Of a stretch of 64,000 nt of DNA, positions 27,189 through 34,943 are shown piece by piece. The notes beneath the pieces are model-generated. The model was not told the DNA's origin. It saw only the letters and a program-made list of their open reading frames with translations, and made no database searches. Source of the stretch: an uncultured Ruminococcus sp. (GTDB taxonomy: Bacteria; Bacillota; Clostridia; Oscillospirales; Ruminococcaceae); assembly GCA_902786965.1 (NCBI GenBank), contig CADAEJ010000001.1, forward strand, positions 95,370-159,369. Reading direction: 5' to 3'. The position numbers were made by a program, and so were the translations under genes. Numbering within the stretch: position 1 is the stretch's first letter; every line of letters begins with the position of its first letter.

Positions 27189-27345
27189 AATCTTAAAATT
27201 CGCAAAAAAAAGCAGCCCCTATTGGAGCCACCCTTCTACATTTGACAGTATATATCATTGTGCGAGCAAAATAAAGTGTTTTTTATTTTAAAAATGTAAA
27301 CAAATGATGATTCGCAGTGATAAACCGCTTTTTTGCGCGAAATTA

Positions 27346-27374
27346 TTGACCTTTCGGAAAAAATAGTATATAAT
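27346..27374 (+). promoter_or_regulatory. Sigma-A promoter of the cohesin-like gene
   Basis: TTGACC (27346-27351), a 17-base spacer and TATAAT (27369-27374). The region 27189-27345 has no gene and no clear terminator. Confidence 0.78.
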
Positions 27375-27422
27375 ATGTAAGGTGTACATATTACATCCTA
27401 TTCTTGAAAGGACAACAAACAG

Positions 27423-28481
27423 ATGAAAAAAACATTATGTTTAATCCTGATGCTTGCTGTGACAATTATCTGCGCAGTAACCGCATTTGCTGATAACGAG
27501 CCTGCCACTCTTGCTTTGCAGACTTCGCAGAGTCAGCTTACTGCGGGTGAAACACTTACAGTTACATTGAACATATCTGCCGTTAAACCGGTCGGTAGAG
27601 TTTCTGCAAGCGTTTCCTACGATCAGTCGGTACTTAAATTCGTTTCAGGCAGCGGTGCAAAAGATACCGGCGGAACGATCCAGATAGAGCAATTAAACGG
27701 TCTTGACACATCAGCAGCCATTACACTCACATTCACCGCAGTTTCAGCGGGAAACAGCAATATAAGTGTAAACAGCTGTGCTGTATATGATGCCTTTGAT
27801 GAACAGTATTCACTTCCGGCTGCTTCGGCTGCTGTAAATGTTACCGAGCCGCAGCAAACTACCACGCAGCAGACAACAGAAACTACCCCGACATCCCCAG
27901 CTACCGACGCTAACGGTGTACCAACGCAGGGAGTTCTGACAGACCTGACAGTAGTAAACGGAAAGCTTGTTCCTCCCTTTATGTACAGCATTCACGAATA
28001 CTCGGTCACGGTTCCTTACGATGTTACAAAGGTGGAGATAAACGGTAAGACCGCAAGCTTGCAGGATCACATCTGGTATACAGGAAACGAAGACTGCAAG
28101 GTCGGACTGAATGTAAGGACGATCACAGTTACCGATGTTAACGGGAACAAAACGACCTACACGATCAATGTTACAAGGCTTGAAAAGGATGCACAGATAA
28201 CAACAGCGGCAAGCTCTGCCGCAGCTGACAGCACCTCTCCTGCTGATAGCAGCACCAAAGAAAAAAAGGCAATAGCTGATAATAAAGATATTAAGCAAAC
28301 ACTGATGCCTGCATTGTACATAATACTTGCGGTACTTGTTGTTGCACTGGTAATAGTTATTCTTTGGATCAAAGGCAAGTCCTCGGGATCAAAAGAGCAG
28401 GACAAAAAGAACACAAAGCAGCGCAGCAAGATAAAAGTTTCGGGAAATAAGAAAGGCAATAACGGTAAAAAGAAAAAATAG
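27423..28481 (+). CDS. Membrane-anchored protein with cohesin-like domain
   Basis: 352 residues. A signal peptide (about 1-24) is followed by a beta-sandwich of about 115 residues with cohesin-like features (LTAGETLTVTLNIS, VGRVSASVSYDQSVLKFVSG, ITLTFTAVSAGNSNISV). A Thr-rich linker and a cadherin-like beta-sandwich (about 170-255, ending TTYTINVTR) come next, then a Ser/Ala linker, one membrane helix (about 292-315) and a very Lys-rich cytoplasmic tail. Cohesins bind dockerins on cellulosome or amylosome enzymes, so this could be a surface anchor for one. The cohesin assignment is by pattern only, and no dockerin protein is seen in the window. Confidence 0.75.
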   Translation: MKKTLCLILMLAVTIICAVTAFADNEPATLALQTSQSQLTAGETLTVTLNISAVKPVGRVSASVSYDQSVLKFVSGSGAKDTGGTIQIEQLNGLDTSAAITLTFTAVSAGNSNISVNSCAVYDAFDEQYSLPAASAAVNVTEPQQTTTQQTTETTPTSPATDANGVPTQGVLTDLTVVNGKLVPPFMYSIHEYSVTVPYDVTKVEINGKTASLQDHIWYTGNEDCKVGLNVRTITVTDVNGNKTTYTINVTRLEKDAQITTAASSAAADSTSPADSSTKEKKAIADNKDIKQTLMPALYIILAVLVVALVIVILWIKGKSSGSKEQDKKNTKQRSKIKVSGNKKGNNGKKKK

Positions 28482-28484
28482 AAC

Positions 28485-28520
28485 AAGCCGATACTCACCA
28501 TAAGCAGCGGGTATCGGCTT
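28485..28520. terminator. Bidirectional terminator between the cohesin-like gene and spoIIP
   Basis: AAGCCGATAC (28485-28494) pairs with GTATCGGCTT (28511-28520). It separates two convergent genes. Confidence 0.75.
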
Positions 28521-28523
28521 TAT

Positions 28524-29690
28524 CTATTTATCAAATAGTTTTGCTAATGACTGCCCTATCAGTTCGCCCGAATACTGTGCCTGCTCGATAGAGTTGCCGT
28601 GACTTCCTACCTCGATAAGCAGCGAACCTGTTGTAAGATCCTGATTGTAGTGCCTGTAATCAAACAAAACAGGACGAGTCAGACCTTTCCAGTCGCTTTC
28701 TATCTGCGATTGCAGCTTTGATGCAAGTCTGAAGTTCTGCATATAGTTTGGCATACCCATCGTTCCGTCATCACAGCCTGATATTATCATTATCTGTGCA
28801 GCCTGTTTACCTCCTATATCGGTGACGGGGGCGATCCTTGTGCCGTCTGCGCGCTGTATGCCGTCGCGGTGGATATCAAGGCATATTTTTATTGATGGGT
28901 ATTGCTTCAGGATCTCCTGCACTGTCTTTCTGCTTGATGCATATGCCTCGTTATAGCTCGGATAATCGTGTACAAGGGTATCGTGTACATATGTGATACC
29001 CGCTTTATCAAGCTGCTTGCAGATGTTATTGCCAACGCTTACTACATTTTTTGTAACATCGGTGGTCTTGCTGTAAAACGATTTATCATAGAAGCTGCGG
29101 GCATAAGGCTCAAAGCTCTCGGTCGTATGCGTATGGTAGATAAGCACCTGCGGCTTGTCACTGTTTTTATCAAGCGTGAAAGGAAGATCCTTCGTGCTTT
29201 CTGCAACAAGTGCCGCGTTTGGCAGATCGGAGCAGTTTCTTACCTGACCGCCGGCTTTAAGGTCAATATACTGCGCACCGGTATAATGCGGATATGTAAA
29301 GTTTTCGATCACCCCGTCATGATTTTCAAGCTTTTCGGGGTACTTTATGGTGCCAAGCATTTCTTTTGACGGTTTAGCTGTCGGGATCTCTCTGCTTTGT
29401 ATAACAGGCTGTGTTTCCTGCGGAGCCATATCTATATCCCAAAGGGTCTTTCTGCCAACTGTTGTAATGGTATCCTGTGGTGCAGCCTGAGAGGTATCTT
29501 CAGGATTCTCCGAAGCATCAGCAACATTTATCTCAGGTGTATGGTATTCGCCGACTGTAAGATTTGCCGAAAGCGCGGCGATCGAATTTATCGCTTCAGC
29601 GTGTGACGAATACGCCTGCATTCCTAAAGGGATAGTGAAGCACAAGGCGACTACAGTTGCTGCACATAAGCAAGTCCTTTTCAGATTCAT
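28524..29690 (-). CDS. spoIIP: Stage II sporulation protein P
   Basis: SpoIIP is the peptidoglycan amidase and endopeptidase of the DMP machine that drives engulfment of the forespore. 388 residues: a signal anchor (residues about 5-28), a variable linker, then the SpoIIP catalytic region with VLIYHTHTTESFEPY, ICLDIHRDGI (candidate zinc His residues) and SLLIEVGSHGNS near the C-terminus with the catalytic Glu. ATG 29690 is supported by GGGAG nine bases ahead; the frame is open further upstream. Together with spoVFAB it marks the organism as a spore-former. Divergent from the VanY-like gene. Confidence 0.93.
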   Translation of the reverse strand: MNLKRTCLCAATVVALCFTIPLGMQAYSSHAEAINSIAALSANLTVGEYHTPEINVADASENPEDTSQAAPQDTITTVGRKTLWDIDMAPQETQPVIQSREIPTAKPSKEMLGTIKYPEKLENHDGVIENFTYPHYTGAQYIDLKAGGQVRNCSDLPNAALVAESTKDLPFTLDKNSDKPQVLIYHTHTTESFEPYARSFYDKSFYSKTTDVTKNVVSVGNNICKQLDKAGITYVHDTLVHDYPSYNEAYASSRKTVQEILKQYPSIKICLDIHRDGIQRADGTRIAPVTDIGGKQAAQIMIISGCDDGTMGMPNYMQNFRLASKLQSQIESDWKGLTRPVLFDYRHYNQDLTTGSLLIEVGSHGNSIEQAQYSGELIGQSLAKLFDK

Positions 29691-29792
29691 AATGATCATC
29701 TCCCGATTATCAGTATATAGCCTGATGCTCAAAAAAAGTGTCAAATCAAAGCATTTGAGCATAGGATATATAAAAACAATTGGAGAACACAG

Positions 29793-30389
29793 ATGGACTA
29801 TCTTATTATAGTAAGCAGATTTGAGCCTCTGGCGGAAGGTTTTGAAAATATGATCCGTTTCAGGAGTATACGCGGTAAGTTGTTTGAATATCAGACAGCA
29901 GATTCGCTTGAAAGGCTTCTTGCACAAGCAGAAAGCGACCGCTGCGAGCTTGAGCTGATCTCAGGTTACAGGTCAGCGGACTATCAGCAGTTACTGTGGG
30001 AAAAGGAACTGTCAAAGGAAATGGCAGCAGGTCTTGATTATAATGCGGCAAAGCAAAAAGCTGCCCTGACACTTGCTCTGCCCGGTGAAAGCGAGCATCA
30101 GACAGGGCTTGCGGTCGATTTCGGTGTTCAGGGCGATGATGACGTAAGCTATGATTTTATCAAGAGCAAGCAATCTGTATGGCTTGAACGCAACGCTCAC
30201 AAGTACGGATTTATTCTGCGCTATCCGCGTATGAAGGAACATATCACGGGGATTGCTTTCGAACCGTGGCATTACAGATATGTCGGTGCAGAGAGTGCCT
30301 GCATCATAAAACAAAACGGCATCTGCCTTGAGGAATTTCTCGATTTTTATCAGGATAAGTATTTAGATAGCACAAATAAGGGCATTTGA
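29793..30389 (+). CDS. VanY-like D-alanyl-D-alanine carboxypeptidase, no signal peptide
   Basis: 198 residues of the VanY/LdcB peptidase family, which trims D-Ala (or similar) from cell-wall precursors. Zinc motifs are intact: SEHQTGLAVDF (SxHxxGxAxD) and FEPWHYRYVG (ExWH). ELISGYRSADYQ is the substrate-loop segment. Unlike typical VanY enzymes there is no N-terminal signal or membrane helix: the protein begins MDYLIIVSRFEPL and runs straight into the domain. It may act in the cytoplasm on precursors, as VanX does, or leave by another route. It lies opposite spoIIP. Confidence 0.85.
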   Translation: MDYLIIVSRFEPLAEGFENMIRFRSIRGKLFEYQTADSLERLLAQAESDRCELELISGYRSADYQQLLWEKELSKEMAAGLDYNAAKQKAALTLALPGESEHQTGLAVDFGVQGDDDVSYDFIKSKQSVWLERNAHKYGFILRYPRMKEHITGIAFEPWHYRYVGAESACIIKQNGICLEEFLDFYQDKYLDSTNKGI

Positions 30390-30424
30390 AACTGTGCAAG
30401 TCCAATAAAAAGTACACAAAATGA

Positions 30425-30453
30425 TTGACAAGCTGAATAATAGGTAGTATAAT
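30425..30453 (+). promoter_or_regulatory. Perfect-consensus sigma-A promoter of the 51-residue membrane protein gene
   Basis: TTGACA (30425-30430), 17 bases, TATAAT (30448-30453): a perfect match in both hexamers and spacing. Confidence 0.88.
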
Positions 30454-30483
30454 AATAGCATATGAAAAGAAAGGATGTTTTTT

Positions 30484-30639
30484 ATGGGCAGTAAATATTC
30501 AAAGAGAAAATCTTTCTGGGCACTGATGGGCGCACTTATACTTGTTATAGCTTCCACGGCACTTCTGGTTTACAGATACTGTGAGGAAAAGGCACACTAT
30601 GAAAAGTGGAAGGACTACGAAGAGTGCGGTATCCAGTAA
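30484..30639 (+). CDS. Small single-pass membrane protein (51 residues)
   Basis: A 51-residue frame starts MGSKYSKRKSFWALMGALIL: a basic N-terminus, one helix (about residues 11-29) and an acidic-aromatic tail (YCEEKAHYEKWKDYEECGIQ) that carries two Cys and is predicted outside. It has a perfect sigma-A promoter 30 bases upstream, an AAAGGA ribosome site and its own terminator. That complete transcription unit makes it very likely a real, well-expressed gene. I know no family for it. Confidence 0.75.
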   Translation: MGSKYSKRKSFWALMGALILVIASTALLVYRYCEEKAHYEKWKDYEECGIQ

Positions 30640-30660
30640 CGCTTTAGTTGACATAATATA

Positions 30661-30698
30661 TGCCGATGCTTGCTTTTATGCAGACATCGGCATTTTTT
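30661..30698 (+). terminator. Terminator of the small membrane protein gene
   Basis: TGCCGATG (30661-30668) pairs with CATCGGCA (30685-30692), followed by six T. Confidence 0.85.
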
Positions 30699-30704
30699 AT
30701 TACT

Positions 30705-31190
30705 TCATCGGCTGTCCCATCGCATTAAGAATTCTTTATCTTCATCCGAGCCATGTTCATCCAACAGTTCAAAGTACATATCGGAAATAGGATCTATCGT
30801 TTCGCCATCGCCTTCATACAAATCAGCGTTAAACAAGTCATCGCCATAAGTGAAATAGTTCCAGCTGGCAGAAACCATAACTGTGCTGCCGTCTTTCATA
30901 TCCAGATAGAACATACCTATAAACCCACCGTCAATAGCAGGGTCAGACCTCTCACCATTGATACGCACCTTGCGAAGATAGTCGGCAAGTGTTCCGACCT
31001 CTTTATCATCAAGAACATAATGCGAACCGTCAGGCTGTTCAAAGGCGGTTTTTACGCAGACGATATTCTCTGTTTTCAGTTCGGCAAAAGGCTTTGTTCC
31101 GCGATCTCCTCTGACAATACCATAAATAAATGTACATATGCACACGATACAAATACACACTATAATAGTCGTCTTTTTAGATCTTGTCAT
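30705..31190 (-). CDS. Unrecognised membrane-anchored protein
   Basis: 161 residues: a basic start, one helix (about residues 8-27, Cys-rich: IIVCICIVCICTFIYGIV) and an extracytoplasmic domain of about 130 residues. A lipobox is not convincing. The outer domain is acidic (SDMYFELLDEHGSDEDKEF at the end) and not recognised. Convergent with the 51-residue protein gene. AGGAGGCG precedes the ATG. Confidence 0.65.
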   Translation of the reverse strand: MTRSKKTTIIVCICIVCICTFIYGIVRGDRGTKPFAELKTENIVCVKTAFEQPDGSHYVLDDKEVGTLADYLRKVRINGERSDPAIDGGFIGMFYLDMKDGSTVMVSASWNYFTYGDDLFNADLYEGDGETIDPISDMYFELLDEHGSDEDKEFLMRWDSR

Positions 31191-31378
31191 TCCTGCTCGC
31201 CTCCTGTCACTTATTATTACACATTTTTGTCTTTCTATAAGGTATACGTTTCACAAAGATAGATTTGTGCATAAAATTAGCTTTTTTGTAACTTTTCACA
31301 ACGAGCAAAATAGAATATATACACTTTTACTAATACAAATCTTTAAGAAATAATATGAATAACCGCTATATTTGCAAG

Positions 31379-32266
31379 TCACCAACCATAGTTAACTATT
31401 TCCCATTTGCCGCTGTCAGAGCATGCTAATGTCCAAGTCCAGTTGAACACATCTCCTGCTGATGTTGAAGCTGTATCTGTCAACCCGATAAATTCTGTGT
31501 AGAAAATTATAATATGTGTATAGGACTTTTCGGGGTGACTTTTTTCATATTCAGGCAAAAGGGTCGAGTCTTTGCCGTCATCACTATGATAGCTAAGCGA
31601 GAGCAGTTTTCTGTCGCAATTATTTAGGAAGCGGTCAACAAGAACGCTTGCCGCCTGTGCGACTTCTTCATCGGAATATGAATCAGATCCGCTGATGTCA
31701 ATTTTTGCATCAGACAGATCTCCACGCGGCATATCAAGTCCCAAACAGCACAAAACTGCCGAAATAGAATAAACGATAACCAGCACGAATATCATAAAGT
31801 ATTTGGCGGCGGTGAAGTTATCGGTAATATGTACCGTGTTGTATTCGTCCGTAGTGAATGTAATAAGGCGCTTGCGATGACGCTCACGCAATAGATTCAC
31901 AACTATGGAAATCATAAGCTGTGCATACAATATGATCGCATAAACAGCAATTATAGTAATTATAAGATAAAAAAGACTTGAAATCCCAAGAATTGGTGAT
32001 TCCATCAAGATAGGTATAAGAAACCCGAGAATAAAAAAGATATCACATTTTAAAAGCTGTGAAAAATCATCTGCATAAATAACTGAAATAAGGCATGCGA
32101 CTATAAACGGAAAGAATATTGGAAACAGAAAATGGCTGTTTCTTTTATCAAGGGTAACGATAATAATCATACTAACAGCGCCTGCGACAGCGAGAAACAC
32201 ACTTAATAGAAAAGAATTTGCAGGATTGCCGCCTTTGTTCAAAACAGTTTTATTATCATTAGTCAT
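31379..32266 (-). CDS. Unrecognised polytopic membrane protein with C-terminal soluble domain
   Basis: 295 residues. Five hydrophobic helices lie in roughly the first 180 residues (about 18-36, 46-64, 74-92, 94-125 and 155-175), followed by a soluble domain of about 115 residues. That domain ends ...FNWTWTLACSDSGKWEIVNYGW, reminiscent of small exported domains that measure or bind something near the membrane. Family not recognised. A 219-base non-coding stretch upstream holds a 10-bp inverted repeat (32391-32439) and the terminator of the SPFH operon. Confidence 0.65.
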   Translation of the reverse strand: MTNDNKTVLNKGGNPANSFLLSVFLAVAGAVSMIIIVTLDKRNSHFLFPIFFPFIVACLISVIYADDFSQLLKCDIFFILGFLIPILMESPILGISSLFYLIITIIAVYAIILYAQLMISIVVNLLRERHRKRLITFTTDEYNTVHITDNFTAAKYFMIFVLVIVYSISAVLCCLGLDMPRGDLSDAKIDISGSDSYSDEEVAQAASVLVDRFLNNCDRKLLSLSYHSDDGKDSTLLPEYEKSHPEKSYTHIIIFYTEFIGLTDTASTSAGDVFNWTWTLACSDSGKWEIVNYGW

Positions 32267-32390
32267 TTTTTACGCCGCCTTTACATTTTCATATTATAGC
32301 ACTATTTCATCAATTTTACAATTATAAATAGTTAGTACTCTATAATAATAACGATTGAGCAGGCAAGAAATGTGCAAATCAACTTAATTT

Positions 32391-32439
32391 TTGTAAGATT
32401 GTACAATACAGCGCATTATTTTTGTGCAGAATCTTACAA
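32391..32439. repeat. 10-bp perfect inverted repeat upstream of the polytopic membrane protein gene
   Basis: TTGTAAGATT (32391-32400) and AATCTTACAA (32430-32439) are exact inverted copies 29 bases apart. It could be a two-site operator or an RNA stem. It lies between the SPFH-operon terminator and the next gene's start. Confidence 0.5.
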
Positions 32440-32446
32440 GAGGGCG

Positions 32447-32475
32447 CAAAAAAGCACCGCACAAGGCGGTGCTTG
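32447..32475 (-). terminator. Terminator of the NfeD-SPFH operon
   Basis: On the minus strand AGCACCGC pairs with GCGGTGCT around a 5-base loop, followed by six T. Confidence 0.85.
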
Positions 32476-32485
32476 ATATTTGTTT

Positions 32486-33466
32486 TTACTGTTTAACCTG
32501 CGGAGCGCTGCTGTTTCCAACAACTTCCTTGATACCTGTTGCAAGACCAGCAAGTCCCTGTATCTCGCTTGGGATAATGATCTTTGTAGCTCTGCCGTCG
32601 GCTGCTTTGCCGAATGCCTCGAGGCTCTTGAGCTGGATGACCTGCTCATTAGGATTTGCTTCGTTCAGCTTAACGATGCTGTCAGCAATAGCCTGCTGTA
32701 CCATATTGATAGCCTGAGCTTCACCCTCTGCCTCGCGGATCTTCTGCTCTCTTATAGCGTCTGCCTGAAGGATAAGTGACTGCTTATCAGCCTCTGCTGA
32801 AAGGATCTTTGCTTCCTTATCAGCCTGTGCGCGAAGGATCTTAGACTCCTTTTCACCCTCTGCAACAAGGATCTGCGACTTCTTTTCAGCCTCTGCCTGA
32901 ATGACCTTTTCACGTCTTTCACGGTCAGCTTTCATCTGACGCTCCATGGCATCCTGTATCTCTCTCGGAGGGAGTATGTTTTTAAGCTCAACTCTCTGTA
33001 CCTTGATGCCCCATCTGTCAGTAGCTTCGTCAAGAATTGCTGTAATTCTTGTATTGATGATATCTCTTGAAGTAAGAGTTGCTTCAAGATCAAGGTCACC
33101 GACGATGTTACGCAGTGTAGTAGCGGTAAGGTTCTCGATCGCGGAAATAGGTCTTTCAACGCCGTATGTGAACTGCATTGCATTGGTTATCTGGAAAAAT
33201 ACGACCGTATCTATCTGCATCGTAACGTTATCCTTTGTAATAACCGACTGCGGCTGGAAATCAACGACCTGTTCCTTTATCGAAACTCTCTTGGCAACCT
33301 TCTCGATAAGCGGTATCTTCCAGTGAAGACCTGTGCCCCAGGCTGCGTGAAATGCGCCGAAACGCTCGATTACATAAACATATGCCTGCGGTACGACCTT
33401 GATATTGCAAATGATAAGCAATATGATCACCGCAAGTACCCCTAACAGAATATAGATTCCTTCCAT
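32486..33466 (-). CDS. SPFH/Band 7 (stomatin-like) membrane protein
   Basis: 326 residues: one N-terminal helix (about 4-22) and a Band 7 domain (VVPQAYVYVIERFGAFHAAWGTGLHW onward). A long Ala/Glu/Lys coiled coil follows (about 190-270, with repeated EAEKKSQILVAEGEKESKIL-type heptads), then a short C-terminal tail. QmcA/stomatin proteins form ring-like membrane scaffolds. The NfeD-like gene lies 20 bases upstream in the same operon, the usual partnership of SPFH proteins. Probably organises functional membrane microdomains. Confidence 0.92.
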   Translation of the reverse strand: MEGIYILLGVLAVIILLIICNIKVVPQAYVYVIERFGAFHAAWGTGLHWKIPLIEKVAKRVSIKEQVVDFQPQSVITKDNVTMQIDTVVFFQITNAMQFTYGVERPISAIENLTATTLRNIVGDLDLEATLTSRDIINTRITAILDEATDRWGIKVQRVELKNILPPREIQDAMERQMKADRERREKVIQAEAEKKSQILVAEGEKESKILRAQADKEAKILSAEADKQSLILQADAIREQKIREAEGEAQAINMVQQAIADSIVKLNEANPNEQVIQLKSLEAFGKAADGRATKIIIPSEIQGLAGLATGIKEVVGNSSAPQVKQ

Positions 33467-33486
33467 ACTTATACCTCCACTATGTA

Positions 33487-33921
33487 TTATTCTCTTACTA
33501 TGAGCTTTGAACCGTCTACCCTGACTACGACAACAGCATGACCCGCAGGGATATTCTCCCCGTTCTCGCTTCTTGCTGCCCAGTCAGTACCGCTAAGGCG
33601 GACTCTGCCTTTGTTTGCTATGTTGTCGATATCCTCGATAACTGCGGCTGTTCTGCCCTCATCAAGTTCATAGTTGGTTGCAACCTTTTTCCCTTGAATC
33701 TTTTTAACAAAAGGTCTTGTAAGCGCAAGGAACAACGCTGACGATGCAATAAACACGATACACTGCACGAGGAAGTTCACCTTTGCTATTGCAAGGAAAA
33801 GTGAAACAAGTGAACCTAATGCAAACCATATCGAGATTAGCGCCGTACTGGTCGCGACCTCACAGACAAGGAAAAAGACGAATGCAACTGCCCAGAATGT
33901 GATCATAAACGTGGCTGTCAT
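33487..33921 (-). CDS. NfeD-like membrane protein
   Basis: 144 residues: three or four helices in the first 85 residues, then a C-terminal OB-fold NfeD domain (GRTAAVIEDIDNIANKGRVRLSGTDWAARSE) ending VRVDGSKLIV. This is the short form without the ClpP-like protease domain. First gene of the operon with the SPFH protein, its usual partner. GGGGAGG precedes the ATG. Confidence 0.9.
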   Translation of the reverse strand: MTATFMITFWAVAFVFFLVCEVATSTALISIWFALGSLVSLFLAIAKVNFLVQCIVFIASSALFLALTRPFVKKIQGKKVATNYELDEGRTAAVIEDIDNIANKGRVRLSGTDWAARSENGENIPAGHAVVVVRVDGSKLIVRE

Positions 33922-33967
33922 ATAATCGCCTCCCCTATATTTCGCAGGCTATCCGCCTACTTTGCAC

Positions 33968-33996
33968 ATTATAGCACACTATGTCTGAAATTTCAA
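33968..33996 (-). promoter_or_regulatory. Sigma-A promoter of the NfeD-SPFH operon
   Basis: On the minus strand TTGAAA (33991-33996), a 17-base spacer and TATAAT (33968-33973). Confidence 0.75.
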
Positions 33997-34058
33997 GTGA
34001 CTGCGCAATATTTTATCATTTTATCACAATTCATCACAATGGTTACGAATTGTAACTA

Positions 34059-34925
34059 TCACTTCTTCTGTCTTAACAGATTACAGGTCGAATAGGACGA
34101 TTTCGTAAAGTATGCGGTCAAAGTAAAGCTATTGCTTTTGGCAAAGCTTGAACAGCCCTCAAACTCTTCATAATCACTCTTGCTCTTGGCTTTGGATATC
34201 CCGTTTTTCAGCCTGTTAGGTCTGACGAAGCCTTCAAATACAGTATATTCGGTATTATCGGTCATATTACCGTCAACAAATATCTTAACAGTATTGCCGG
34301 TAAAAATGGCGGTTATTTCGCTCCCGAAGTGCCTGCCTTTCCATATGCCCTGCAAATACTGTCTGTCTGCATCGTCATAGATCTGCACATTAGAGCCTGA
34401 GGTATTGAAATCAAAACCATTTTTCAAAGCATCATCGTGGAACGCATCGCAGATCGCATCTGATGCATCAAAGCTGACTGTCGGGGATTGATTTGAATAC
34501 ATATGTAATCTCTCGCCGCTTGCATATACAGCATCTATGCTGTCACCGCAGCCGCCGGGCAGTCCATCGACATGGCAGTAGTACCCGTTGTTTGCTGCAA
34601 GAGAATATTGCTTGATGATACTGTTGAGCTTATCAAGCAGAAAATTCGTACACGAGATATAATCGAGCTTGAATCTTGTGCCGTTTCTTGCTGACGGGTC
34701 TCCGCCCGATGCTAAAACGTGCAGTCCGTCATCTTTAAGCTCACAAGAGGCACTGATGGTATTATTTGAAAAACTAAAGCTTATCAGTTCATCTGAACCG
34801 ATCTTTTTTGGCGCCTGCGGATCGGTGCTTTCGTGTTTTGAGCCACAGGCTTCCTGCTGACGCATTGCCGCGCCAATGCCGATAAAACCATTGCTTACGT
34901 TCGAGCCGAAACCTTCATTATTCAT
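34059..34925 (-). CDS. Unrecognised soluble protein at the end of the YhaO/YhaN operon
   Basis: 288 residues, no signal peptide or membrane helix. The N-terminal 45 residues are Gly/Asn-rich and disordered. The middle contains several alternating beta-rich stretches and DGLPGGCGDS; the rest is beta-rich, ending in a short basic tail. It starts 18 bases after the SbcC/YhaN-like gene and so is probably cotranscribed with the YhaO/YhaN and AlkD genes. I do not recognise a family. Context suggests a link to the nuclease-ATPase pair, but that is inference only. Confidence 0.6.
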   Translation of the reverse strand: MNNEGFGSNVSNGFIGIGAAMRQQEACGSKHESTDPQAPKKIGSDELISFSFSNNTISASCELKDDGLHVLASGGDPSARNGTRFKLDYISCTNFLLDKLNSIIKQYSLAANNGYYCHVDGLPGGCGDSIDAVYASGERLHMYSNQSPTVSFDASDAICDAFHDDALKNGFDFNTSGSNVQIYDDADRQYLQGIWKGRHFGSEITAIFTGNTVKIFVDGNMTDNTEYTVFEGFVRPNRLKNGISKAKSKSDYEEFEGCSSFAKSNSFTLTAYFTKSSYSTCNLLRQKK

Positions 34926-34943
34926 AATCAGCTACCTCTTTTA

